Shown in pieces: positions 33,741 through 44,473 of a DNA stretch of 64,000 bases. The stretch is from Deltaproteobacteria bacterium (lineage in GTDB: Bacteria > Myxococcota > Myxococcia > Myxococcales > 40CM-4-68-19). The notes beneath the pieces were generated by a model. It was not told the DNA's origin. It saw only the letters and a program-made list of their open reading frames with translations, and did no database searches. The position numbers were made by a program, and so were the translations under genes. Location of the stretch: NCBI GenBank assembly GCA_025358085.1, contig JANYKT010000043.1, positions 1-64,000 on the forward strand, written 5' to 3'. Position 1 is the stretch's first letter; each line of letters opens with the position of its first letter.

Positions 33741-35885
33741 TCAAAGTGGCCCCGCAACTTCAGCCATTGGAGAGAGTGTCGAAGTCACCTGCGCGGCAAT
33801 CGCCGGTGCGACGGTGACCTCGACGCCGCTGAAGCTGGCGTTGCCGGTGAGCTCGTCAATGCGCTGCTCGTCGGTGAGGTCATTGAGGCTTACGCCTGCG
33901 TGCGCGCCCGCGATGCGCAGCTGGGTTCCGGCTCGCCCGTGACCCCAGCCGTGCGGCAGGCTGACCACGCCGCGCCCGACATCGGCGGTGAGGACCAGCG
34001 GTGCGCTCACGCTGCCGACCCGGGAAGTCACCGTCACCTGCGACCCGGCCAATAGACCGTGCGTGGCGGCGTCGTCCGGATGCATCAGCAGAGTGCAGGC
34101 GGCAGGGCCTTTGACCAATCGTTCGCTGTTGTGCATCCACGAATTGTTGCTGCGCAGCGCGCGGCGGCCAATCAGCACCAGTCCCTTTGGCGCCTGGTCG
34201 AGCCGTGAGTCGAGACGCGGCAGGTCGCCCAGAAATACCTTTGGCGCAAGCTGCAGACGCCGGTCGCGCGTCTGCAGACGTTCGGGGAGTTGCGGCAGGA
34301 GCGGTCCCAGATCGATGCCGTGCGGCTGCGCGCGCAGCTTCGCCAGAGAAAGCCTGTGCGGTCCGAAGCGGAGCAATAGATCGAGCGCGCGCTGCGGGCC
34401 CAGGAGGCGAGCCGTCTTCAGCGCGATCCGCAGCCTGGAGTTCTGCTTGCCGCCGCCGTGCGCCTGCACCGAAAGGGCGAGGTCGAGCAGCGTCTCAAAG
34501 TCGCCGCGCACGCCCGGCGGCGGCTCGACCAGCTTTTCGACATAGCGCGCGGCATTGCGCACCGCGAGCGTATAGAAGACCAGGTCATAATGATCCCGCT
34601 CGAAGCCGAAGCTGGTCGGCAAGAGAAGATCGGCGTGGCGCGTCGTCTCATTCCGATAGAGATCGATTGAGACCATGTATTCGAGACCTGAGAGCGCCTG
34701 ATCGAGCCGGGCGCCATTGGGCGTCGACAGAACCGGGTTACCAGCCACGGTAATGAGGGCCTTGATTTGCCCCACTCCTTCCGTCTCGAGCTCGTCGGAC
34801 AGCGTGGCCACCGGAAGCTCGCCGCCGAACTCGGGCAGCTTGCGCACGCGCGAGCGCCACTTGTCGAAATGGCCGCGGTCACCGAGGCGCCCCGTCAACG
34901 AGACCAGGTCCGCCGCGGGCGTGGTCAGCATCGCGCCGCCCGCGCGATCCAGATTGCCGGTGATCGCATTCAATGCCACCACCAGCCAGGAAGCGAGCCC
35001 GCCGAACTCCTGTGTGGAGGCCCCGACGCGCGCGTAGGCCACCGCGCTCGGCGCCGCAGCGAAGTCGCGCGCGAGAGCGCGAATCGCTTCCGCCGCCAGA
35101 CCAGTCCGCGCCGCCACGCGCTCGGGCGCATAACGCGCCGCCACCTGCCGAAGCTCGTCGAGGCCGTCGGCGAAAGACTCAAGGTGACGCAGGTTGATCG
35201 TTGCGTCAGCAAAGAGAGTGTGCAGAACGCCCAGCAGAAAGAACGCATCGCCGCCGGGCCGGATGGAGAGGTGTTGATCGGCAAGGGCCGCCGTCTCCGT
35301 GCGCCGCGGGTCGACGACGACGAGCTTTCCTCCACGCGCCTTCAATGCCTTGAGCCGCGCGCCGATACCGGGCGCCGTCATCAGGCTGCCATTCGACGCC
35401 AGCGGGTTCGCGCCGAGCATGAGAAAGAATTGCGTCCGGTCTACGTCGGGCACCGGCAGCAAGAGCTGGTGCCCGAGCATCTGCTGCGCTGCCAGCATCT
35501 GCGGCAATTGATCGACGCTAGTCGCCGAGAAGCGCGCGCGCGTGCCCAGTGCGCGGGAGAAAAATGGAATCGCCAGCATCGACGAATAGCTGTGGACGTT
35601 GGGATTGCCGAGATAGATGGCCACCGAGTCGCGGCCGTGGCGCCGTTGTATGTCGGCGATACGCGCGCCGGCCTCGTCCAGCGCCACCGGCCACGCCACC
35701 GCCTCGCCTGACTTGCGCCGCGGCTCCCGCACCCGGTCGGGGTCATTCATTACATCGGGTATCGCGGCTGCCTTGGGACAGAGATGCCCGCGGCTGAAGG
35801 GGTCGTCCGGATCGCCCCGGACCGTGCCTTCATTGACGATCACGCCGCAGACGGCCTCGCAAAGCATACAGGTATGAAGCGCCAT
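33741..35885 (-). CDS. Molybdopterin-dependent oxidoreductase with N-terminal [4Fe-4S]
   Basis: 714 residues. The N-terminus CMLCEAVCG followed by HLCPKAAA gives the C-x2-C-x3-C-xn-C [4Fe-4S] site of the formate-dehydrogenase/nitrate-reductase (DMSO reductase) family. Molybdopterin motifs follow (FLMLGANPLASNGSLMTAPG, VVVDPRRTETAALADQHLSI RPG), and the C-terminal domain has PHGWGHG. No Tat signal, so cytoplasmic. It belongs to a group annotated as molybdopterin oxidoreductases of unknown substrate. Its start lies 56 bases inside the end of the glycosyltransferase gene, an unusually long overlap. Last gene of the minus-strand run. Confidence 0.87.
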   Translation of the reverse strand: MALHTCMLCEAVCGVIVNEGTVRGDPDDPFSRGHLCPKAAAIPDVMNDPDRVREPRRKSGEAVAWPVALDEAGARIADIQRRHGRDSVAIYLGNPNVHSYSSMLAIPFFSRALGTRARFSATSVDQLPQMLAAQQMLGHQLLLPVPDVDRTQFFLMLGANPLASNGSLMTAPGIGARLKALKARGGKLVVVDPRRTETAALADQHLSIRPGGDAFFLLGVLHTLFADATINLRHLESFADGLDELRQVAARYAPERVAARTGLAAEAIRALARDFAAAPSAVAYARVGASTQEFGGLASWLVVALNAITGNLDRAGGAMLTTPAADLVSLTGRLGDRGHFDKWRSRVRKLPEFGGELPVATLSDELETEGVGQIKALITVAGNPVLSTPNGARLDQALSGLEYMVSIDLYRNETTRHADLLLPTSFGFERDHYDLVFYTLAVRNAARYVEKLVEPPPGVRGDFETLLDLALSVQAHGGGKQNSRLRIALKTARLLGPQRALDLLLRFGPHRLSLAKLRAQPHGIDLGPLLPQLPERLQTRDRRLQLAPKVFLGDLPRLDSRLDQAPKGLVLIGRRALRSNNSWMHNSERLVKGPAACTLLMHPDDAATHGLLAGSQVTVTSRVGSVSAPLVLTADVGRGVVSLPHGWGHGRAGTQLRIAGAHAGVSLNDLTDEQRIDELTGNASFSGVEVTVAPAIAAQVTSTLSPMAEVAGPL

Positions 35886-37272
35886 TTTTGTCCGCGCATC
35901 CTACGCTTGCCGCCGCGGGTAGCAACGCATTCGCATGAAGCACTCGCACTTTCCGCTGCGGGTGCCAATCAATGCGCCCGCGCAGGAAGGCGACCCAGCC
36001 CAGCAAGGCACCGAGTTGGCGAAGGAGCTGGAATCCGAACGGCTCGGTGAGCGTGGCCAGGAGAGCGCGGGCGCCTCCGATGCGCTTTCCTTGCCAGCGT
36101 CCGTAGAGGCGAAATGCGTAGAAGTGGCAGGAGAGGTCGAAGAGCAGCTTGAAGACGAGCAGCGCCAGGATGAAGCGATCAATGCGCTTGCCGGAGAAGG
36201 CGAAGGCGATCAAGGCGCTGAAAGCCAACAGCCCATAGATGGGCAGCAGCAAATCAATCGTCTTGAGCCGCAGGTGCCAGGTCCCCAGGCGGCCGTAGGC
36301 GCTGCTCCCGACCAGGTCCCGGTTGCGGATGATCGTCTCGATGAAGCCGGCGAACCAGCGCGTGCGTTGCCGGAGGAAGATCCCGGGTCGTGCTGGCGCG
36401 TCGGTGGTGGCGCGGGCCTCACCGACCACGCGTGCTTTCAAAGGTTCACCGGTCTGCAGGCTCTTGCGGTGCAGGCGAAACATCAACTCATAATCTTCGA
36501 CCAGACTCGTTGGGTCGAAGCCGCCGACCTCCTCCAGCCGCGTGCGCCGGAAGGCCGCGAAAGCGCCGGAGATGAGCACCAGTGTGTCATCGCGCATCCA
36601 GGAGAGTCGCCAGAGGAACCCGCGCAGGTATTCGAAGGTCTGGTAAAGCTGGAATGCCCGGGAGTAGAAGCCAGGCTGGCAGACCGGCGTCAGCACGCCG
36701 CAGGCCGCGGCCAGCGCGGGCTCGCGCGCAAAGGCGGCGCGCAGGGCCTGCAATGCGCCCGGCTCCATACAAGTATCCGCGTCCAGGGTGATCACCAGCT
36801 CTTCCTGGACCAGGCGCAGCGCCAGATTGAGCGAGCGCGCCTTGCCGCTGTTCGGCTTGCGCAAGAGCTGCAGCGAAGGGTGCATCGAAGACCGCCCATT
36901 GCTCTGGACGCCATACCGATCCTGCAGAAGCTCGACGGTGCCGTCGGTCGAGCCGTCGTCGATCACCAGCACCCGATCTCCCGGCTGGACTTGCAGCAGG
37001 ACCGCGTCCAACGCCATCGGCAGCACACTTCCTTCGTTGCGTGCGGCAATCAGCACTGCTGCCGAGGGGCCCGATCCGGAGGGCGACGGTGGCTCGACTC
37101 CGAGCAGCGCGGCGCGGCTTGCGCGCACCATGTGCAAGAGCAGCCAGGTGTCGTAGGCGATATAGGAGATGCCGATCATCCACGAAAGCGGCGGCGGCAG
37201 GGCGACCGCAGCAGCGAGCGTCAGCACGAGCAGGAAGGCGGCACCGCCGAGAAGGAGGGAAAAAGAATTCAA
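35830..37272 (-). CDS. Membrane-bound family 2 glycosyltransferase
   Basis: 480 residues. One or two hydrophobic segments at the N-terminus, the GT2 core (VLVIDDGSTDGTVELL, ITLDADTCMEPGAL, EDYELMFRLHRK) with the RQRTRWFAGF motif equivalent to QxxRW, and three or four C-terminal membrane segments. This matches processive or cellulose-synthase-like / poly-N-acetylglucosamine-synthase-like enzymes that make surface polysaccharide. The donor and polymer are unknown. It starts 27 bases after the acyl-CoA synthetase stop. Confidence 0.87.
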   Translation of the reverse strand: MNSFSLLLGGAAFLLVLTLAAAVALPPPLSWMIGISYIAYDTWLLLHMVRASRAALLGVEPPSPSGSGPSAAVLIAARNEGSVLPMALDAVLLQVQPGDRVLVIDDGSTDGTVELLQDRYGVQSNGRSSMHPSLQLLRKPNSGKARSLNLALRLVQEELVITLDADTCMEPGALQALRAAFAREPALAAACGVLTPVCQPGFYSRAFQLYQTFEYLRGFLWRLSWMRDDTLVLISGAFAAFRRTRLEEVGGFDPTSLVEDYELMFRLHRKSLQTGEPLKARVVGEARATTDAPARPGIFLRQRTRWFAGFIETIIRNRDLVGSSAYGRLGTWHLRLKTIDLLLPIYGLLAFSALIAFAFSGKRIDRFILALLVFKLLFDLSCHFYAFRLYGRWQGKRIGGARALLATLTEPFGFQLLRQLGALLGWVAFLRGRIDWHPQRKVRVLHANALLPAAASVGCADKNGASYLYALRGRLRRDRQ

Positions 37273-37299
37273 GTTGAGATGGTAAGGCGTGAGCCGTCG

Positions 37300-38934
37300 C
37301 TATGCAGTCTTTTGCGCGGCCGCCTTTTCCAGCCCCAATTCGCTGATCGACGCATCGCGCATCTTGAACTTCTGTATCTTTCCCGTGACCGTCATCGGGA
37401 AGGCGTCGACGAACTTCCAATAGCGCGGAATCTTGTAGGTGGCGATCCGGCCGCGGCAGAACGCATCGAGTTCTTCTCCGGTGACCTGCGCGCCGGGCTT
37501 GAGCTTCACCCAGGCCATCACCTCTTCATAGTAGCGCTCGCTCGGTACCCCGATGACCTGCACGTCGCTCACGGCCGGGTGGCCGTAGAGGAATTCCTCC
37601 AGCTCGCGTGGATAGATCTTCTCGCCCCCGCGAATGATCATGTCCTTGATGCGGCCGACGATGTTGAGATAGCCCTGCTCGTCCATCACGGCGAGATCAC
37701 CCGTGTGCATCCAGCGGGCCTGATCAATGGCGGAGCGGGTGGCCTCCTCGTTGTTCCAATAGCCGAGCATGACGCTATAGCCGCGGGTGCAGAACTCGCC
37801 GGAGGTGCCGCGCGGCACGGTGGCTCCCGTCTCGGGGTCGATCACTTTGACCTCGATATAGGGATGCACCCGGCCGACGGTGCCCGTGCGCTTCTCGATG
37901 GGATCGTCGGTCGCCGTCTGGGCCGAGACCGGCGAGGTCTCGGTCATGCCGTAGCAGATGGTCACCTCCGGCATATGCAGTTTCGATTGCACCTTCTTCA
38001 TGACCTCGACCGGGCAGGGGGACCCAGCCATGATTCCGGTGCGCAGGCTCGAATAGTCGAACTCCCCGCAGCGCGGGTGGTCGAGCATGGCAATGAACAT
38101 GGAAGGGACGCCGTATAAAGACGTGCACTTTTCGCGCGTCGCGGTCTCCAGCACGGTGAGCGCGTCGAACGCCTCGCCCGGGACCACAATGGTCGCACCG
38201 TGCGTGGAGCAGGCCAGGTTTCCCAGCACCATTCCGAAGCAATGATAGAAAGGGACCGGGATACAGACGCGATCCTTATCAGTGTAGCGGCAGCCCTCGC
38301 CGATGAAGAAGCCATTGTTCAGGATGTTGTGGTGCGAGAGCGTGGCGCCCTTGGGAAAGCCGGTGGTGCCCGAGGTGTACTGGATATTGATGGGGTCGTC
38401 GGTGAAGAGCTGCGCCTCGCGCTGCTGCAGATCCTCTTCGGGGACGCCGTGGCCGATCAAGGCCTCCCAGCTGGTCTCGAGGACGATCTGCTCGCGCAGG
38501 TCCGGACACTTCGGCCCCACCTCGCGCGCCATCCCTTCAAAGTCATTGGTGCGGAAAGCTCTCGACAGGACGAGGACGCTCACGCCTGATTGCTTGAGCA
38601 CGTATTCGAGTTCAGCGGTCTTGTAGGCCGGATTGATATTGACCAGGACCGCGCCCATGGTGGCCGTCGCGTATTGAAGCACTACCCATTCTGCGCGATT
38701 GGGCGACCAGATGCCGACACGGTCGCCCTTCTTGACCCCGCGCGCCATCAGCCCGCGCGCACAGGCGCGGACCTGCTCTTCCAGCTGCTGCCAGCTGTAG
38801 CGCACGCCCTGCGGCGGAACAATCAAGGCGTCGCCATCGGGAAAGCGCGCCACTGTCCGGCGGAAGTTCTGGCCGATGGTCTCCCCGAGCAGCGTCTGTG
38901 GCGCGGTGCCGTGAGAATACGAAAGAAGCTGCAT
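37300..38934 (-). CDS. Fatty-acyl-CoA synthetase (AMP-forming)
   Basis: 544 residues. The adenylate-forming motifs are all present: [61 protein letters not shown] and the C-terminal Lys in GKIQKFKMR. The motif spacing is that of medium/long-chain acyl-CoA synthetases (FadD-like/AcsF-like). It converts a carboxylic acid, ATP and CoA to acyl-CoA. It is 32 bases downstream of glcF; its link to glycolate use is not obvious. Confidence 0.9.
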   Translation of the reverse strand: MQLLSYSHGTAPQTLLGETIGQNFRRTVARFPDGDALIVPPQGVRYSWQQLEEQVRACARGLMARGVKKGDRVGIWSPNRAEWVVLQYATATMGAVLVNINPAYKTAELEYVLKQSGVSVLVLSRAFRTNDFEGMAREVGPKCPDLREQIVLETSWEALIGHGVPEEDLQQREAQLFTDDPINIQYTSGTTGFPKGATLSHHNILNNGFFIGEGCRYTDKDRVCIPVPFYHCFGMVLGNLACSTHGATIVVPGEAFDALTVLETATREKCTSLYGVPSMFIAMLDHPRCGEFDYSSLRTGIMAGSPCPVEVMKKVQSKLHMPEVTICYGMTETSPVSAQTATDDPIEKRTGTVGRVHPYIEVKVIDPETGATVPRGTSGEFCTRGYSVMLGYWNNEEATRSAIDQARWMHTGDLAVMDEQGYLNIVGRIKDMIIRGGEKIYPRELEEFLYGHPAVSDVQVIGVPSERYYEEVMAWVKLKPGAQVTGEELDAFCRGRIATYKIPRYWKFVDAFPMTVTGKIQKFKMRDASISELGLEKAAAQKTA

Positions 38935-38966
38935 TGTAGCCTCCGGGGCCAGCCTGCTCAGAGTGC

Positions 38967-40301
38967 TTATGTCAGTGAAGTACCCCGGATGGAAGCGTCG
39001 AGGATCTCAATGGGGTGCGCGGCTCGCAGCGCTTTGCCGCCGCGATCGCGGAGGATCTTCCGGATCTGCAGCGTGCAGCCCGGATTGGCGCTGGCGAGCA
39101 GGTCGGCCCCGGTTGAAAGAACATTATCGACCTTTCGATTGCCGATCTGGTCCGCGCTCCCGGGCTGTACGAGGTTATAGATGCCCGCGCTGCCACAGCA
39201 CTGCTCGGAGTCGGGGATCTCCAGCAGCTCGACGCCGGGAATCGCCGCCAATAGCGCGCGCGGCTGGGAGCGGATGCGCTGCGCGTGCGCCAGGTGACAA
39301 GCGTCGTGCATGGCGATCTTGAGATTCAGGGGATGCCGCTTCGCGCGCGGGGGCAGATCGGCGAGGTATTCATTGATATCCCGCACCTTCGCCGAGAATG
39401 CGCGCGCCCGGTCGGCAAACAGTGGGTCTGCTACCAACAGACGCCCGTAGTCCTTCAAATGCGAACCGCAGCCGGCCGCATTGATCAGCACGAAATCGAC
39501 CGCATCGCGCTCGAGTCTCGAAATCAGGGCCCGCGCGAAGTCAAGCGACTCATGGTCGCGTCCGGCGTGCATCGACAGAGCGCCGCAGCAGCCCTGACCG
39601 GGCGGCACCAGCACCTCGATGCCTTCGGCCGAGAGCACCCGCAGTGTCGCTTCATTGACCCCCGGAAAGAAGACGCGCTGCACACAGCCCGCCACCAGCG
39701 ACACCCGCCCGCGCTGCTGCCCTTCGGCGGGCACGCGCTCGGGCAGGGTTGCCACCAACTGGTGCCCGCTCAATGGCGGCAATAATTCTTCCAGATTGCG
39801 CAGCCGCGCGGGCAACAGCCTGGTCAGGCGGACCGCGTGAACCAGCCAGCGCGCGCCGGTGAAGACATAGACCATCAGGAAGGCGAGCATCGCCTTCAAT
39901 CGCCGAGGATAGGGAAAGAGCGAGAAGATCATTCCGCGCGTGAAGCGGTCATAAGCGCCGCGCTGGTAGTTGCGCTCGATGAAGCCGCGTGTCTCTTCGA
40001 TCAAGACGTCGTACTTCACGCCGGAGGGGCAGGCGGTCACGCAGGCCATACAGCCGAGGCACTTGTCAAAATGCCCGACCACGGTCGCGGTCAATGCGGT
40101 GTTGCCGCTGCGGATACCGCGCATCAAGTCGATGCGGCCGCGCGGCGAGTCCATCTCCTCGCCCCAGTTCTGGTAGGTGGGGCAGGTTGGCAGGCAAAAG
40201 CCGCAATGGACGCAATCATCGATCAGCTCACGCTCGGGCGCTTTTGCTTGCGTCTGCCCCGCGCCCTGCTTCTCCGCTAGTTCCTCGATCTGGACGGCCA
40301 A
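38967..40301 (-). CDS. glcF: Glycolate oxidase iron-sulfur subunit
   Basis: 444 residues. Two ferredoxin-like clusters near the N-terminus ([14 protein letters not shown] and [15 protein letters not shown]) and two CCG motifs further on ([13 protein letters not shown] and [12 protein letters not shown]), the exact GlcF layout. It carries electrons from the FAD subunits to the membrane quinone pool. Its start is one base after the glcE stop. Confidence 0.93.
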   Translation of the reverse strand: MAVQIEELAEKQGAGQTQAKAPERELIDDCVHCGFCLPTCPTYQNWGEEMDSPRGRIDLMRGIRSGNTALTATVVGHFDKCLGCMACVTACPSGVKYDVLIEETRGFIERNYQRGAYDRFTRGMIFSLFPYPRRLKAMLAFLMVYVFTGARWLVHAVRLTRLLPARLRNLEELLPPLSGHQLVATLPERVPAEGQQRGRVSLVAGCVQRVFFPGVNEATLRVLSAEGIEVLVPPGQGCCGALSMHAGRDHESLDFARALISRLERDAVDFVLINAAGCGSHLKDYGRLLVADPLFADRARAFSAKVRDINEYLADLPPRAKRHPLNLKIAMHDACHLAHAQRIRSQPRALLAAIPGVELLEIPDSEQCCGSAGIYNLVQPGSADQIGNRKVDNVLSTGADLLASANPGCTLQIRKILRDRGGKALRAAHPIEILDASIRGTSLT

Positions 40302-40302
40302 G

Positions 40303-41373
40303 CTAGATGCCTCCGATGAAGCGACCGGGTGCGAGCAGGTCCCGCGGGTCGAAGCGCGCCTTCATGCTTTGATGGACCCGCAGGGAGTCAGGTGGCGCAC
40401 CATAGGCGCTGCCACTGGGCGCGGCTTCCACCGTCAGTGAGCCACCGAGCGCGGCCAGTGTGTGTCGCGCCGATTCGAATTCAAATGAGCCCATTGCGAA
40501 GCCGAGTCCGAGCGTTGGATACCAGCAGAGGCGCTGTTCCGCTGGCAGGGCGCTCACTACCTGCTCCAGCTGCGACGGGAGCGCCGCGACCTTGACCCGC
40601 GCGTCCCCCGCGGTGCGGAACGCCGCGTGCGCGGCCCAGACGCTGTCGCCCTCGTCTTCAAATGCGCCCAGCGTGCGCAGCTTTTCTCTCTGTTGCTTCA
40701 CGCCAGACTCGAACCCTTCGAAGCGAACGACGATTTCCCAGGTAGTCTCTTCACGCGTCGCGACCATCGCCGCCGGCTCGAGCTGTGCCGCGCGCATCGC
40801 CTTGACCAACGCAAAGACGCCGGATGCCGGGAGGCCGCGGGCGACAAGCGTGGCGTGACTCTCCGGGAGCGGATGCACGCGAAACGTGGTCGTTGCAATC
40901 AAGCCCAGCGTGCCCAGCGAGCCGCACATCAGCTTGGGTAAATCAAAGCCCGCTACTGTCTTGACGACCTTGCCGCCGCCCTTCGCGCGGGTGCCGTCGG
41001 CGCGGACGATGGAAACGCCAATGATCAAATCGCGCACCGAGCCGAATCTCGTTCGCAGCGGGCCAAAGGAATTGGCGGCGACAATACCCCCCAGCGTTGC
41101 CCGCTCGGGCAGCGGCGGATCCAGCGACAACCGCTGTCCTTGCTTGTTGAGGTGCTCCTGTAATGCAGCGAGCGTCACCCCGGCCTCGACGGTCACCACC
41201 TGATCGGAAGGGGCGTAATCGACGATTCGATTCAGCAAGCGAGTGCTGAAGAGCACCTCCGGCGCGGGCCCCAGCCCCAGCTGCGTTCCGCCGCCAACGA
41301 ACATCACGCGCTCGCGAAGGCTACGGAGCATGCTTTCCGCCTCTTCAATACTTGAAGGCGTGAGCGTGTTCAT
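40303..41373 (-). CDS. glcE: Glycolate oxidase FAD-binding subunit
   Basis: About 356 residues from ATG 41373, which overlaps the glcD stop as ATGA; the open frame extends upstream but is not conserved. FAD-binding type-4 domain (VMFVGGGTQLGLGPAP, LGGIVAANSFGPLRTRFGSV RD, KTVAGFDLPKLMCGSLGTLG). GlcE is the shorter flavin subunit beside GlcD and is needed for activity. Confidence 0.92.
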   Translation of the reverse strand: MNTLTPSSIEEAESMLRSLRERVMFVGGGTQLGLGPAPEVLFSTRLLNRIVDYAPSDQVVTVEAGVTLAALQEHLNKQGQRLSLDPPLPERATLGGIVAANSFGPLRTRFGSVRDLIIGVSIVRADGTRAKGGGKVVKTVAGFDLPKLMCGSLGTLGLIATTTFRVHPLPESHATLVARGLPASGVFALVKAMRAAQLEPAAMVATREETTWEIVVRFEGFESGVKQQREKLRTLGAFEDEGDSVWAAHAAFRTAGDARVKVAALPSQLEQVVSALPAEQRLCWYPTLGLGFAMGSFEFESARHTLAALGGSLTVEAAPSGSAYGAPPDSLRVHQSMKARFDPRDLLAPGRFIGGI

Positions 41374-42887
41374 ACCCGCACCGCATCGCCCGAAAGTTCC
41401 GACGCGTGGGGCTTGTGGGGCCCGGGCTTGTCGCCGCACAGCCGCGGCGTGGGGAAGACCTTTCCGGGATTAAAGCGCGCCTCGGGATCGAAGGCGCAGC
41501 GCAGCTTTCCCATGGTCTCGAGATCGCCTTCGCTGAACATCTCACCCATATAGATGGCTTTATCGGCGCCGACGCCGTGCTCGCCGGTGATCGACCCTCC
41601 ATATCGCAGGCAGATGCGGAGGATATCTCCGGCGAACTCTTCGGCCTTCTTCTCCTCGCCGGGCACGCGGGCGTCGTAAAGCACCAGCGGGTGCAGGTTG
41701 CCATCGCCGGCGTGGAAGACGTTCGCAACGCGCAGGCCGGTCTTCGCGGCCAGCTCGGCGATTTCGCGCAGCACTTTGGCGATCTCGCTGCGTGGAATGA
41801 CGCCGTCCTGGACCAGGTAGTTGCGCGAGATCCGTCCCACCGCCGCGAATGCGCTTTTGCGGCCTTTCCACATCAGATCCCGTTGATAGGCATCGCGCGG
41901 CACGCGGACTTCCAGGGCTCCGGCCTCGCTGCACAGCCGGCTGGCAATGGCAGAAGTGTGCTCGCACTCGGCGAGCGGGCCGTCCACATCCATCAGCAGC
42001 GCGGCGTTGACGTCCGGCCAGTCCACCCCGGTGGCGGCCTTGGCTGCGACGATGGCGAGCTTGTCCATCATCTCAATCGCCGCCGGAACGATACCCGAGG
42101 CGATGATGGCGCTGACGGCGTTTCCGGCCTCGGTGGTCGAGGGGAAGGTGGCAAAGAAGGTGCGAGTTGCTTCAGGCTTGCGCAGCGCCCGCAGCACCAC
42201 CTCGGTCACGATGCCGAGCATTCCTTCGCTGCCGACGACCACTCCAGTGAGGTCATAGCCGGGCTCGTCCAGCACCGGACCGCCCAGCTTGACGATGCTG
42301 CCGTCGCCGAGGACCACAGTCAGCCCCAAAACGTGATTGACCGTGAATCCATACTTGAGGCAATGCGCACCGCCCGAGTTCTCGGCTACGTTGCCGCCGA
42401 TGGTGCAGACGCTTTGCGAGGAGGGATCGGGAGCATAATAATAACCGCCCGGCCCGATATGTTTCGAGACATCGAGGTTGATGACGCCCGGCTGGACGCG
42501 CAAGAACCCGTTATCGAGGTCGACCTCGAGGATCTTCTTCATCCGCGACAGCCCGATGAGGACGCAGCCCGGAATGGGTAGCGCGCCGCCGGACAATCCA
42601 GTCCCGGCCCCGCGCGCGACGATGGGGAGGTTCGCCCGCTGCGCGATGCGCACGACCTGCGCGACTTCTTCGGTGCTGGCCGGCAACACCACCACGCCCG
42701 GCGTCGCGCGAAAAGAAGCGAGGCCGTCGGACTCATAAGTGCGCAGCTGCTCGACCTCGCGAATGCAATTCTTTTCACCGACCACGGACGCGAGCTGCAG
42801 CAAGACGTCGTGTAGAACCGGCTGCGCGGGCGCCTGCATCGTGGCGTGGGTCGCGCCCGGTGTCGCCGGTTGGATATCCGCGTCCAT
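41370..42887 (-). CDS. glcD: Glycolate oxidase catalytic FAD subunit
   Basis: 505 residues. FAD-binding type-4 fold (PIVARGAGTGLSGGALPIPG, NVAENSGGAHCLKYGFTVNH) and the C-terminal FAD-oxidase domain with NVFHAGDGNLHP and GEHGVGADKA, typical of GlcD/D-lactate dehydrogenase. With GlcE and GlcF it oxidises glycolate to glyoxylate. Starts exactly where malate synthase ends. Confidence 0.93.
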   Translation of the reverse strand: MDADIQPATPGATHATMQAPAQPVLHDVLLQLASVVGEKNCIREVEQLRTYESDGLASFRATPGVVVLPASTEEVAQVVRIAQRANLPIVARGAGTGLSGGALPIPGCVLIGLSRMKKILEVDLDNGFLRVQPGVINLDVSKHIGPGGYYYAPDPSSQSVCTIGGNVAENSGGAHCLKYGFTVNHVLGLTVVLGDGSIVKLGGPVLDEPGYDLTGVVVGSEGMLGIVTEVVLRALRKPEATRTFFATFPSTTEAGNAVSAIIASGIVPAAIEMMDKLAIVAAKAATGVDWPDVNAALLMDVDGPLAECEHTSAIASRLCSEAGALEVRVPRDAYQRDLMWKGRKSAFAAVGRISRNYLVQDGVIPRSEIAKVLREIAELAAKTGLRVANVFHAGDGNLHPLVLYDARVPGEEKKAEEFAGDILRICLRYGGSITGEHGVGADKAIYMGEMFSEGDLETMGKLRCAFDPEARFNPGKVFPTPRLCGDKPGPHKPHASELSGDAVRV

Positions 42888-44462
42888 CTATTCGAGTTGC
42901 TGGTAGGCGGGGAGGGTGAGGAAATCGAGGAAGGCGCCAGAGGCCAACTGGTCCAGCAGCTTGACCGCCGCGTCGAGCTGGCCGCCATGGCCGAGCTTGC
43001 CCACTTCCTCGTCGCGGATCTTCTGGTACAACGCCTTGTCGAAGACCCGCCCGTCGGCGAGCTTTGCGCTGTTCGTGATCCATTGCCAGAGCTGCGCGCG
43101 TGAGATTTCGGCGGTGGCTGCGTCCTCCATCAGGTTGTTGATGGCCACCGCGCCATTCCCGTCCAGCCAGCCGCTCATATATTGAATCGCGACGCTGATA
43201 TTGTTGCGAACACCGGCTTCGGTGATGGTGCCGTGGGGGAGCCGCGTATCGACCAGCTGGGAAGCCTGGATGTGCACCTCGGGCCGGGTGCGGTCCTTCT
43301 GGTGCGGCTTGTCGCCGAGCACGCGGTCGAAGACTTCCATCGCCGTCGTTACCAGATCGGGATGGGCGACCCAGGTTCCGTCAAAGCCATCGTTCGCCTC
43401 GCGCTCCTTGTCGTCCCGTACCTTGGCGAGCGCGGCCTCGTTGATCTCCGGATTCTTGCGCGAAGGAATGAACGGCGCCATTCCGCCCATCGCGTGCGCT
43501 CCCCGCTTGTGGCAGGTCTGCACCAGCAAGTCGGTATAGGCGCGCATGAATGGTGTGGTCATGGTGATCTGTCCGCGGTCGGGCAGGATCAGGTCTTTTC
43601 GATTCCGCAGTTTCTTGATCAGCGAGAAGATGTAATCCCACCGGCCGGCGTTGTGGCCGCTCGCGTGCTCGCGCAATTCATAGAGGAATTCGTCCATTTC
43701 AAAGGCCGCCGGCATCGTCTCAATCAAGCAGGTAGCCCGGATGCTGCCGCGCGGAATGCCGAGCCTCGCCTGGGCAATCAAGAAGGCTTCGTTCCAGAGC
43801 CGGGCCTCGAGATGACTCTCCTGTTTCGGCAGGTAGTAATAGGGACCGCTGCCGCGTTTCAACAGCTCGGCTGCGTTGTGGAAGAAGTGCACGCCGAAAT
43901 CGAAGAGGCTGGCCGAGACCTGCGTGCCTTCGACGGTGACGTGCTTCTCATTCAAGTGCCAGCCGCGCGGCCGGACGATGAGCGTCGCCACTTTCTCATT
44001 CAGCTTGTATTGCTTGCCAGCACCCCCCGGCGCCGGAGCCTCAAAGCTGATGGTGCGGCGGACCGCGTCGAAGAGGTTCTGCTGCCCTTCGACGATGTTG
44101 GTCCAGGTAGGCGAGAGCGAGTCCTCGAAGTCGGCCATGAACATCTGCGCACCGGAGTTGAGCGCATTGATCATCATCTTGCGTTCGGTCGGGCCGGTGA
44201 TCTCCACGCGTCGCTTCTGCAGGTCGGCCGGGCAGGAGGCGACCTGCCAGCTACCCTCGCGGATGTTGCGCGTCTCCTCGAGGAAAGTGGGCAGGTGGCC
44301 TTGATCGAATTGCAACTGCCGGGCGGCCCGCGCCGCCAGGAGCTTCTGGCGGGTGGGCTCCAGCTTTCGGTGCAACTCTTCCACCAGCGCCAGTGCGTCC
44401 TGTGACAGCATCTTCCCGGAAGCGGCGCTCTCCGCTCCGAATACCTGGATATCAGTGGCCAT
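42888..44462 (-). CDS. aceB: Malate synthase A
   Basis: 524 residues from ATG 44462. Malate synthase A signatures: [77 protein letters not shown] and [12 protein letters not shown]. It condenses glyoxylate with acetyl-CoA to malate, so it consumes the glyoxylate made by GlcDEF. No isocitrate lyase is nearby, so the local pathway is glycolate assimilation rather than a full glyoxylate shunt. Confidence 0.95.
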   Translation of the reverse strand: MATDIQVFGAESAASGKMLSQDALALVEELHRKLEPTRQKLLAARAARQLQFDQGHLPTFLEETRNIREGSWQVASCPADLQKRRVEITGPTERKMMINALNSGAQMFMADFEDSLSPTWTNIVEGQQNLFDAVRRTISFEAPAPGGAGKQYKLNEKVATLIVRPRGWHLNEKHVTVEGTQVSASLFDFGVHFFHNAAELLKRGSGPYYYLPKQESHLEARLWNEAFLIAQARLGIPRGSIRATCLIETMPAAFEMDEFLYELREHASGHNAGRWDYIFSLIKKLRNRKDLILPDRGQITMTTPFMRAYTDLLVQTCHKRGAHAMGGMAPFIPSRKNPEINEAALAKVRDDKEREANDGFDGTWVAHPDLVTTAMEVFDRVLGDKPHQKDRTRPEVHIQASQLVDTRLPHGTITEAGVRNNISVAIQYMSGWLDGNGAVAINNLMEDAATAEISRAQLWQWITNSAKLADGRVFDKALYQKIRDEEVGKLGHGGQLDAAVKLLDQLASGAFLDFLTLPAYQQLE

Positions 44463-44473
44463 ACGCGTGCTCC

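Noticed and set aside
35935-38118. 727-codon plus-strand frame across the glycosyltransferase and acyl-CoA synthetase
   Set aside because: Antisense to two certain genes and no recognisable motif.
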